DNA from: Planctomycetota bacterium
GTDB taxonomy: Bacteria; Planctomycetota; UBA8742; UBA2392
DNA length: 64,000 nucleotides
Direction of reading: 5' to 3'
Assembly (NCBI GenBank): GCA_027493625.1
Contig: JAOSKM010000003.1
Location: 310,001-374,000, forward strand
Shown: positions 7,683 to 14,748 of the stretch, piece after piece
Layout: each line of letters opens with the position of its first letter
Numbering within the stretch: the first letter of the stretch is position 1
Program-made: the position numbers and the translations under genes
Notes under the pieces: model-generated
The model's input: only the letters and a program-made list of their open reading frames with translations
The model's database searches: none
What the model was told of the DNA's origin: nothing

Positions 7683-9032
7683 ATGAGCAGACCAACCGAA
7701 AACCTGCAGACCATCCGCCTCGGCATGCTGGGCTGCGGCGTGGTCGGCGGTGGGCTGGTGAAGCTGCTGGCCAAACACCGTGCCGACTTCCGGGCCAACG
7801 GCTTTGAGCTGCGGCTCACCCACCTGGCCGTGCGCGACCCGGGCAAGTCCCGCGGCGTCGACCTGGCAGGGGTCAGGATCAGCACCGACCCCATGGCTGT
7901 CGCCACCGATCCCGAAATCGACCTGCTGGTGGAGGTGATGGGCGGCAACAGCATCGCCGTTGAGGCCGGTTGCGCGGCGCTGGCGCGCGGCGTCCCGCTG
8001 GTCAGCGCCAACAAGTGCGGGCTGGCCCGCAGCATGGGGCGTTACGTCGAGGCCGCGGCCCAGGGCGGGGCGGGCATCGGCTTCGAGGCCGCCGCCGCGG
8101 CGCACATCCCGATCATCGAGGTGCTGGACCGCAGCCTGGCCTGCGAAGAGCTCAGCCTGGTGAAGGGCGTGATCAACGGCAGCACCAACTACATCCTCAC
8201 CTTCATGGAACGCGCCGGCTGCGAGTACGAAGAGGCGCTAAAGGATGCGGCATCCAAGGGCTTCACCGAGGCGGACCCCACCCTCGACGTGGAAGGCATC
8301 GACGCCGCGGAGAAGCTGAGCCTGCTGGCCTACAAGGCCTTCGGCACCCATGTGCCGCCCGACCAGGTGCACACCGAGGGCATCACCAGGGTCGGCCAGG
8401 TGGACATCCGCCTCGCGCTCGAGATGGATCACCGCATCAAGCTGGTGGCCGCGGCGCGCCGCGGCGAAGAGGGGCTGAGCCTGCGGGTGCACCCGGCGCT
8501 GGTGCACCACGGCGAACTGCTGGCCGACGTGGACTCCGAGTTCAACGCCATCATCCTGGAGGGCCCGGGCTTCAAGGAGCTGACTTTCCTGGGCAAGGGC
8601 GCCGGCGAGCTTCCCACTGCCAGCGCGGTGCTGAACGACGTGGTGAAGCTGGCGCAGCGCCCGCAGGCCGGCGCGCTGCCCGGTTTCAGGCGCGCGGGCG
8701 CGAAGCTGCCGCTGGCGGACACCGCGAACCTGCGGCTCTGCTACTTCCTGCGCATGCAGGTGGAGGCGCCGCGCGTGAACGACGCGCTGACGGCGCTGGC
8801 AGGGCAGGGCGTGCGGGCGCTGTCCCACGCGCAGGTCGAGCACGCGGGCGCGAATTATCTTGGTGTGATTACGGACGTGATCGAGGAAAGCCGTATGATG
8901 GCGGCGCTTTCCGGGATCAGCGGGCTGGACGGAACGGGCGGCGTGCGGTTGATCCGCCTGGATAAGGACAACTACCGTGACATCGTCGAGCGTGAACAAA
9001 GTTCGTATTTCGGTTCCAGCATCGAGCGCTAA
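7683..9032 (+). CDS. hom: Homoserine dehydrogenase
   Basis: A 449-residue enzyme that reduces aspartate semialdehyde to homoserine with NAD(P)H, the branch point to threonine and methionine. The N-terminal Rossmann domain shows IRLGMLGCGVVGGG. The catalytic domain shows SANKCGLAR, KGVINGSTNYILTFME and EADPTLDVEGIDAAEKLSLLA, the family signature with its catalytic lysine. A C-terminal regulatory domain (about 360-440) is ACT-like, consistent with feedback by threonine. The ATG at 7683 lacks a clear ribosome-binding site and is preceded by short A-rich repeats. The 3' end overlaps thrB by 56 bp, so the two are translationally coupled. Confidence 0.95.
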   Translation: MSRPTENLQTIRLGMLGCGVVGGGLVKLLAKHRADFRANGFELRLTHLAVRDPGKSRGVDLAGVRISTDPMAVATDPEIDLLVEVMGGNSIAVEAGCAALARGVPLVSANKCGLARSMGRYVEAAAQGGAGIGFEAAAAAHIPIIEVLDRSLACEELSLVKGVINGSTNYILTFMERAGCEYEEALKDAASKGFTEADPTLDVEGIDAAEKLSLLAYKAFGTHVPPDQVHTEGITRVGQVDIRLALEMDHRIKLVAAARRGEEGLSLRVHPALVHHGELLADVDSEFNAIILEGPGFKELTFLGKGAGELPTASAVLNDVVKLAQRPQAGALPGFRRAGAKLPLADTANLRLCYFLRMQVEAPRVNDALTALAGQGVRALSHAQVEHAGANYLGVITDVIEESRMMAALSGISGLDGTGGVRLIRLDKDNYRDIVEREQSSYFGSSIER

Positions 9033-9978
9033 CCTCGGCCCGGGCTTCGACGTGCTGGCCCTGGCACTGGAACTGCGGCTGGAGGCGACCGTCGAGTGGT
9101 CGCCCGAGAGGGTCAAGCTGCACGACTTCGACGATCCGCTCGACTGGTGGCGCAACGCCGTCGAGCCCAACTGCAACTACGGCGGCACGCTGCTGCAGTT
9201 CAGCATCGAGCACTCCGGCGAGCCCAACCTGCTCGCCACCTCCTTCGTGAAGGCCATCCTGCGCGGCGGGCCCGAGTACTACCTGCCCAAAGAGCTCAAG
9301 GCCCGCATCACCAGCACCATCCCCATCGCCCAGGGGCTGGGCTCCAGCGCCGCCGCCACCGTGGCCGGCGCCGCCATCGCCGAGCTGTGGCGCCGGGGCA
9401 AGGCCGACAAGGACGACGTCTTCAACGACGCCAACGAGATCGAGGGCCACCCGGACAACGCGGCCGCTGCCACCTACGGCGGCCTGCAGGCCGTGCTGCA
9501 GATGGGCGGCGAAGCCAGGGCGACGCCGCTGAAGATGCATGAAGAGCTGCGCGTGGCGCTGGCAGTTCCTTCCCAGACGCTGAAGGAGAGCACCGGCGCT
9601 ACCCGCAGCTGGCTGCCGGAGCAGCTCAAGCGCAGCGAGGCGGTCAGCAACCAGCGCGCGCTGCTGACCCTGCTGTACGGCCTGAAAACCGGCAAGCCGG
9701 AGGCCATCTCGGCCGGCTTTGACGACCGCCTGCACGTGCCGCACCGCAAGGCTATGATCGCCGGCTTCGACGACATCGTGGAGAGTGCCACGGCGGCCGG
9801 CGCTTTCGGCGTGACGATCAGCGGCGCGGGCGGCGCCATGATCGCGATCGGCAAGGGCGACATGAAGCCGGTGGCCGAGGCCATGAAGCAGGCCTACGAG
9901 CGCCACGGCATGGAAGCCCAGGCGCTGACGCCCGAGATCGACAAGCATGGCCTGACCTTCGAGGTTCTCAAGGGCTGA
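8977..9978 (+). CDS. thrB: Homoserine kinase
   Basis: A 333-residue GHMP kinase that phosphorylates homoserine for threonine synthesis. VPASSANLGPGFDVLALAL is the N-terminal GHMP signature; IPIAQGLGSSAAATVAGAA is the glycine-rich ATP-binding loop; EGHPDNAAAATYGG and GVTISGAGGAMIAIG are the remaining conserved motifs. The GTG at 8977 is within hom; a second GTG at 8992 gives MNKVRISVPASSANL, and the true start may be either. No threonine synthase gene follows directly; transcription ends before a converging glutaredoxin-like gene. Confidence 0.95.
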   Translation: MTSSSVNKVRISVPASSANLGPGFDVLALALELRLEATVEWSPERVKLHDFDDPLDWWRNAVEPNCNYGGTLLQFSIEHSGEPNLLATSFVKAILRGGPEYYLPKELKARITSTIPIAQGLGSSAAATVAGAAIAELWRRGKADKDDVFNDANEIEGHPDNAAAATYGGLQAVLQMGGEARATPLKMHEELRVALAVPSQTLKESTGATRSWLPEQLKRSEAVSNQRALLTLLYGLKTGKPEAISAGFDDRLHVPHRKAMIAGFDDIVESATAAGAFGVTISGAGGAMIAIGKGDMKPVAEAMKQAYERHGMEAQALTPEIDKHGLTFEVLKG

Positions 9979-10031
9979 CGCCGGCGGGCCGGGCCCGCAG
10001 GAGATGCAGGCCCGGCCGCACTTCCCTGCGT

Positions 10032-10268
10032 CTACTTCAGAGCCGCAAGGTCCGCCCCGTGATTGATGTGGAACGCCGTGCCGTTCAACACCAGGGCCGG
10101 CACGGACTTTACGCCCGCGCGCTCGGCCTCCGGCAGGCGGTCCTTTTGCTCGCCCAGGTGCACCACCTCGACCACGTATCTTGACTTGTCAATGGCCGCG
10201 GCCACCTGCTCTTCCGCGGCGACGCAAACCGGGCATCCAGCGTGGTAAAACACAGCCTTGCTTTTCAT
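10032..10268 (-). CDS. Small glutaredoxin/thioredoxin-like protein with CPVC
   Basis: A 78-residue thioredoxin-fold protein. FYHAGCPVCVAAEEQV carries the CxxC redox site near the N-terminus, and VKSVPALVLNG contains the cis-proline loop. The length fits a minimal glutaredoxin-like domain. The ATG at 10268 is preceded on its strand by AGGAGAACGCG. It is divergent from an HxlR regulator 112 bp away, suggesting redox-responsive control of this gene. The substrate is not known; it probably acts as a cytoplasmic thiol-disulfide oxidoreductase. Confidence 0.85.
   Translation of the reverse strand: MKSKAVFYHAGCPVCVAAEEQVAAAIDKSRYVVEVVHLGEQKDRLPEAERAGVKSVPALVLNGTAFHINHGADLAALK
10181..10192. other. 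TTGACNNGTCAA palindrome, site 1 (spacer TT)
   Basis: Lies within the glutaredoxin-like gene, encoding I-D-K-S-R on the minus strand. Confidence 0.7.
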
Positions 10269-10335
10269 CGCGTTCTCCTGTTGATGACTAACCGCCCCCG
10301 GTGCGCAAAGGTAAGATGCCCGCCAGAGCCGCAAA

Positions 10336-10358
10336 GTACGCACCTTGCGGTTGGGTAC
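10336..10358. promoter_or_regulatory. Possible HxlR operator
   Basis: Two GTAC tetramers (10336-10339 and 10355-10358) flank a 15-bp spacer in the divergent promoter between the CPVC protein and the HxlR gene. HxlR proteins bind such spaced palindromes; this assignment is by position and symmetry only. Confidence 0.3.
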
Positions 10359-10380
10359 CCACAAACTGGTGTGGATTGCG

Positions 10381-10692
10381 ATGACTGGCCCTGAAGAAAT
10401 TTCCGCGCACCGGATGGTCGAGAGCATCGTCGGATGCAAGTGGTCGCTGCACGTTCTGGCTCAGATCCGCGGCGGCGTGAACCGGCCGGGCGCCCTGGTC
10501 CGCAGCGCTGAAGGCCTGACCCAGAAGGTGCTGACCGAGCGGCTGAACAAGATGCTGCGCTTCGGGATTCTACGGAAGCACAGCTTCCCCGAGGTGCCGC
10601 CGCGCGTGGAGTATGAGTTCACGCCGTTCGGCCGCCGCTTCCTGAAACTGCTGGACGAAGTGGACCGGCTGCAGCGCGAACTTGAGCGTTGA
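10381..10692 (+). CDS. HxlR-family transcriptional regulator
   Basis: A 103-residue winged-helix protein. VGCKWSLHVLAQIRGGVNRPGALVRSAEG followed by LTQKVLTERLNKMLRFGIL is the typical HxlR helix-turn-helix with its KW-S/T start, and VEYEFTPFGRRF is the wing. The single cysteine in GCKWS is where several HxlR regulators sense thiol stress. The start is placed at ATG 10381. Divergent orientation with the CPVC protein suggests they form a regulator-target pair. The 3' end is 10 bp from the converging pcm gene. Confidence 0.9.
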   Translation: MTGPEEISAHRMVESIVGCKWSLHVLAQIRGGVNRPGALVRSAEGLTQKVLTERLNKMLRFGILRKHSFPEVPPRVEYEFTPFGRRFLKLLDEVDRLQRELER

Positions 10693-10702
10693 CCGGCTCG
10701 CA

Positions 10703-11348
10703 TCACTCGCGCTCGATGCCGTGCACCAGCGGCACGAATGCCACGTTGCCCAGGTACTCGCGTTTCAGGCTGCCGTCGGGCTGTTTCGTCACGCGCACCA
10801 TCTCCTGGAAACTGCGCCCGCCCACCGGCAGGACCAGTCGCCCGCCCGGCGTCAGTTGACGCGTCAAGGCTTCCGGTACGTCCGTCGGCGCCGCCGCCGA
10901 GATGATGCAGGGGTAGGGCGCGTGCTCGGGCCAGCCTTCATAGCCGTCGCCCACCTCCAGCGTGACGTTCGTGACGCCCGCGCGCGCCAGGTTAAGCGCC
11001 GCCTGCTGCGACAACTCGGCAATGCGCTCCATGCTGTAGACGTGCTTCGCCAGCCTGGCCAGCACGGCGGTCTGGTAGCCGCAGCCGGTGCCGATCTCCA
11101 GCACGACGTCGTCGGGCCCGGGCTGCAGCAGCTCGGTCATCCAGGCCACGATGTACGGCTGGCTGATGGTCTGGCCTTTGCCGATCGGCAGCGGCCCGTC
11201 GTCGTAGGCGTAATGGGCGCGCCCGGCGTCCACGAACTCCTCGCGCCGCACCTCGCGCATGGCCTGCAGCACCCGCGGGTCGCTTCACCCCGCGCGCCGC
11301 GATCTGCCGCGCCACCATCTTCTCGCGCTCGTGGTCGAAGTCCGTCAT
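10703..11348 (-). CDS. pcm: Protein-L-isoaspartate O-methyltransferase (one-base insertion at 11282)
   Basis: Read from ATG 11348 the protein begins MTDFDHEREKMVARQIAARG; an extra G at 11282 shifts the frame, after which it continues as the standard enzyme (about 214 residues in all). Motifs: PLPIGKGQTISQPYIVAWM, VLEIGTGCGYQTAVLARL (SAM-binding motif I), VGDGYEGWP and LVLPVG. It methylates isoaspartyl residues in damaged proteins using SAM. The start lies 28 bp beyond the stop of the TlpA-like gene, so it is probably co-transcribed with that gene. The indel interrupts GVK-DPRV, a conserved stretch, and is more likely a consensus error than inactivation. Confidence 0.9.
10856..10867. other. 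TTGACNNGTCAA palindrome, site 2 (spacer GC)
   Basis: Inside pcm, encoding L-T-R-Q; the codon phase differs from site 1. Confidence 0.7.
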
Positions 11349-11376
11349 GCCAGTTGCAACGAAACGCGCTGCCGGC

Positions 11377-12383
11377 TCATTCCATGTAGGCCTTGATGCG
11401 GTCGGCCATCTCCGTGGCGACCGTGCCGGCACGGAAGCGGTTCTGCTGCTTGGCGAACTCGCGCAGGGCGTTGACGAAGCCCTGGGGTCGGTCTTGCCGT
11501 CCTTGGCGATCAGCTTGTCGAGCGACTCAAACGCCCCCAGCTCTTTCTTGATCTCCTTGTCCTTCTTGAGCGCCTTGATCTCGACATCGGCGTCGCTGCC
11601 GATCGTGTGCCCCTTGTACTCGGCGGCCAGCACCTCCAGCGCCTTCACCACCAGGTCGTAGCGCTTGTCCTCTTTCCAGGCCTTGATGCGCTCCAGCCGC
11701 TTGTCGGCAAGCTCCTTCGCGCGCTGCTGTACCAGCTGCACGTCGGCTTTCACGTCGTCCGCCAGCTCCCCCGCCAGCAGCTTCTCGCAGCCCAGCAGCG
11801 CCTTGCCGAACTTGCGCTCCGCGAAGTCCTTGGCCGGGTCCCTGGCGCCTTCGGCCACCGCGTGCTTGCCCAGGTTGGGGTAGATCGCCTTGGCCAGCTC
11901 GGCATCCAGCGCCGCTTTCCAGCCGGCATCCTTGCCGTAGTACGCGACCTTGCCGTCTACCCCTACCACCGTGGTGCGGAACGACTTGCCGTCCTTGTAG
12001 CCGAAGAAGTCATTGCTCTCGTCGTAGAAACCGCCCATGCAGATGGGGAAGCTCCAGCCCTCCTGGCGCGCGATGATGTCGATCTCGGGGAACTTCTCGA
12101 AGTCCAGCCGGTGGATCGTCCACACCTGCAGGCCTCGGCCGTTCCACTTGTCGTGGTACTTCTGGATGTCGGCCAGGCCGCTGCGCGTGGCATCGCGGTT
12201 GTGCCACTCGTAGATCAGGATGACGTCGCCGACGCTGTCTTTCAGCTCACGGGCGAACTCGGGCGGGTTGATGATGTTGCCGCCGGCCTTGAACTTCGGC
12301 GCTTCCTGCCCGACCTTCAGGGCGTCGGCGCACAGCGGCGTCGCCAGCAGCACCAGCAGCGCAAGCGCAGCGCGGGTAAGCAT
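11377..12383 (-). CDS. Exported TlpA-like thioredoxin-fold protein without catalytic cysteines (one-base deletion near 11485)
   Basis: About 335 residues. The signal peptide is MLTRAALALLVLLATPLCADA. The thioredoxin-like domain follows the TlpA pattern (VGQEAPKFKAGGNIINPPEF), but where its two neighbours have WGT-x-[C/U]GPC this protein has YEWHNRDATRSG, so it cannot do thiol chemistry. The second half is charged and helical, Lys/Glu/Ala-rich and homologous to the C-terminal halves of the next two genes. A missing C in the run at 11484-11487 shifts the frame; corrected, it ends ...DRIKAYME. Probably a periplasmic binding or scaffold paralogue of the adjacent oxidoreductases. Confidence 0.75.
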
Positions 12384-12450
12384 GGTCCGTCCTCCTGCAC
12401 GCAGGTTAAGTCCCCGGCAGCCCGGATTCACGGACAAACCGCCGCAACGC

Positions 12451-12482
12451 AAACGACCCGGCCTTGCAGGCCGGGGCGTCGT
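12451..12482 (-). terminator. Hairpin terminator after the CGPC paralogue
   Basis: Stem CGACCCGGCC with GGCCGGGGCGTCG (one bulge), loop TTGCA. On the minus strand it ends GGGTCGTTTGCGTT, the same tail as the hairpin at 13543. Confidence 0.7.
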
Positions 12483-12495
12483 GCGCCGGGTTCGA

Positions 12496-13494
12496 CTACC
12501 CCTCGGCGCCCAGGGAATCCAGTTGCTTCTGCGCGTCGCCCGCTGCCGCCGCGCCTTCGTACTTCCTGATGAAAGCCTCCAGGTTCTTCTTCTTGTCTGC
12601 CACGCTCTTGGCTTTCTCGTTGGCTTCCAGCGTCTTGGCCAATGCGTCCCAGGCCTTCAATTCTTCCTTGACCGTCTTGTCCTTCTTGAGCTCCTTGAGC
12701 TCGTCGGCGGACGTGGCCGCGACATCCATGCCCTTGAATTGCTTGCCGGACAGCTCCTCCAGCAGCGCGATCGCCTCGTGGTAGCGGCGCGCGTCCTTGG
12801 CGGCGTCGATGCGCTTGCGCAAGTTGGCGACAACGACATCCACGCGGCCGATGATGTAATCCGCGTCGGCGACCAGGTCCTCACCCGCGCCTTCCTTGTC
12901 CTTGGCCCGCTGGGCCTCTTCGCGGGCGGCGGCATAGTCCTTCTTCGCGAAGCTGGTGGCGGCTTTCTCCAGGCCCGGCGCGACGTCGTTCTTGCCCAGG
13001 CCCAGGTACTTGATCTTCTCGATTTCCCGCTCAATCACCGCGCCGTAGCCGGTGTTGCTCTCGAAGATCACCTTGCCGTCCACGCCGATCACGTAGGCGT
13101 ACGGGATGGTCCCCACGCCGGGGAAACCGCCCATGTCACCTTCCAGCACCTGCGGGAAGGTCAGCCCCTTGCTGTCGTACACCTTCTGGATGTCGGCCTC
13201 GCTGCTGTTCTGGCGCTCCACCATGAAGATGTGCAGGCCCTTGCCCTCGAACTTGTCCCACAGCCCCTGCACTTCCGGCATGCTGCGCAGGCAGGGCCCG
13301 CAGTGAGTGCCCCACAGCTTCACCAGGATCACCTCGCCCTTGCAGTCGTCAAAGCTGGTCTTGCCGTCGGCCGGCGGGTTGATGAACCGCGTGGCCGAGA
13401 AGTTCGGGCACTCCTTTCCCGTCAGTGTGTTGCCGGCAAGCAGCGCCGGTGCCAGCGCGCAGGCCAGCAGCATTGCAAACATGGTTTTCATCAT
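12496..13494 (-). CDS. Exported TlpA/thioredoxin-like oxidoreductase with CGPC
   Basis: About 332 residues with signal peptide MMKTMFAMLLACALAPALLA. The thioredoxin domain has VKLWGTHCGPCLRSMPEV, the CxxC active site, then IPYAYVIGVDGKV with the cis-Pro region. The C-terminal 150 residues are charged helices shared with its two neighbours. The start could be either of the tandem ATGs (13494 or 13491), preceded by AAGGAACGGAG. It is likely a periplasmic thiol-disulfide oxidoreductase. A hairpin terminator lies on either side, so it may be its own transcript. The cysteine version here is a natural comparison for the TGA-containing paralogue next door. Confidence 0.85.
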   Translation of the reverse strand: MMKTMFAMLLACALAPALLAGNTLTGKECPNFSATRFINPPADGKTSFDDCKGEVILVKLWGTHCGPCLRSMPEVQGLWDKFEGKGLHIFMVERQNSSEADIQKVYDSKGLTFPQVLEGDMGGFPGVGTIPYAYVIGVDGKVIFESNTGYGAVIEREIEKIKYLGLGKNDVAPGLEKAATSFAKKDYAAAREEAQRAKDKEGAGEDLVADADYIIGRVDVVVANLRKRIDAAKDARRYHEAIALLEELSGKQFKGMDVAATSADELKELKKDKTVKEELKAWDALAKTLEANEKAKSVADKKKNLEAFIRKYEGAAAAGDAQKQLDSLGAEG

Positions 13495-13542
13495 TGGCTC
13501 CGTTCCTTTGTTTCGATTGGTGTTCGCCGGAGCCGTCAACGC

Positions 13543-13571
13543 AAACGACCCGGCGGGCAGCCGGGTCGTTT
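13543..13571 (-). terminator. Hairpin terminator after the UGPC paralogue
   Basis: AAACGACCCGGC and GCCGGGTCGTTT form a perfect 12-bp stem with loop GGGCA; the minus strand runs into TTTGCGTT. Confidence 0.75.
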
Positions 13572-13594
13572 CACGATTTTCCTGACTGCCTGAA

Positions 13595-14597
13595 TCAGCC
13601 CGAGATGGCATCTGCCAGCGCCTTTGCTTCCTCGGCGGCGGCCATGCCCTCGTTCTTCTCCACAAACTTGATCAGGTTCTTCTTGCGGTCCACGTCGCTC
13701 TTGGCCTTCTCGTTGGCCTCGAGCACCTTGGCCAGGTCGCTCCAGGCCTTCAACTCGGCCTTCACGTCCTTGTCCTTCTTCAGCTCTTTCAGCTCTTCCG
13801 CGGCCTTGTCCGACTCTTCCATGCCCTTGTAGGCCTTGCCGGAAAGTTCCTCGAGCATCGCCACCGCCTCGTGGTAGCGGCGCCTGGACTTCGCGTCGTC
13901 AATCCTGCCTCGCAGGCCGGCGATGCGTGCTTCCACGCGCTTGACAATGAAGTCTGCGTCCGCCACGGCCGTCTCGTTGTCGGCTTCTTTCTCTTTGACC
14001 TTCATGGCTTCTTCGCGGGCGGCGGCGTAGTTGCCGGTGCCGAACTGCGTGGCGGCCTTGACCAGCTCGGGCGCCACGTCCAGCTTGCCCAGCCCCGGGT
14101 ACTTGATGCGCTCAAGTTCCTTCTGGATGACCGCCGCGTAGCCGTCGCGACCCTGCCAGACCACTTTGCCGTCCGGGCCGACCACGAACGCGTAGGGCAG
14201 GCCGTTGCCGCCCTTGTAGCCGCCGAAGTCGCAGCTGTTGCGGATGGCGATCGGGAAGCTGAGCTTCTTGTCCTTCGCGTACTTCGTCAGGTCCTCGAGC
14301 GTGCCCCCCTGGCTTTCCACCAGGAAGATGTGAAGACCCCGATCCTTGTTCTTTTGCCAAAGAGCCTCTACTGAAGGCAACGCCTTCACGCAGGGTCCTC
14401 AGCGGGTGCCCCAGTACTTGATCAGAACTACTTCGCCGGCACATTGCTCCAGATTGATTGCGTCCGGCTGGTTCACGCATACCGTGGCTTTGAAATCCGG
14501 CGCGGCCTGCCCGACCTGGTTCTCCTGGGCAAACACTGCCGGAGCCAAAGACACAGCCAGCAGCGCGAGCAGCAGGCCCCGTTTGGTCCGGAATCAT
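13595..14597 (-). CDS. Exported TlpA-like protein, probable selenoprotein (UGPC)
   Basis: The frame reads VVLIKYWGTR-TGA-GPCVKALPSVEALWQ; the paralogue at 12496 has LWGTHCGPCLRSMPEV at the same place, so TGA (14401-14399) replaces the first cysteine of CxxC. The frame is open on both sides: upstream QVGQAAPDFKATVCVNQPD and a signal peptide (LLLALLAVSLAPAVFAQ), downstream the cis-Pro region LPYAFVVGPDGKVV and the charged helical tail. A perfect 17-nt hairpin starts 10 nt after the TGA. The start ATG at 14597 (GGGAG seven bases upstream) needs one C removed near 14590 to join the frame. About 333 residues. Proposed role: periplasmic oxidoreductase with a Sec-Cys redox pair. Confidence 0.8.
14372..14388 (-). 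promoter_or_regulatory. Candidate bSECIS hairpin for the UGPC protein
   Basis: On the minus strand TGAAGGC-GTT-GCCTTCA forms seven perfect base pairs with a GUU triloop. It begins 10 nt after the TGA; the loop begins 17 nt after it. A G at the start of the apical loop and this distance fit the general bacterial SECIS model as I know it. Confidence 0.7.
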
Positions 14598-14748
14598 TTG
14601 CATCTCCCGATAAATGCACTTATTGCAACGCGATTACTGCGCTGCACTATAGTAGTAGACGAATCACTGACACCCTTACACGTATTAAATATGAAGCAGC
14701 CGGCTCCCCCTGAAACCGGAAACCTAAAACCTGTAACCTGCCACACTT

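Noticed and set aside
11377-12383. A third selenoprotein in the TlpA row
   Set aside because: The catalytic region reads YEWHNRDATRSG with ordinary codons and no TGA; the frame break near 11485 is a missing base.
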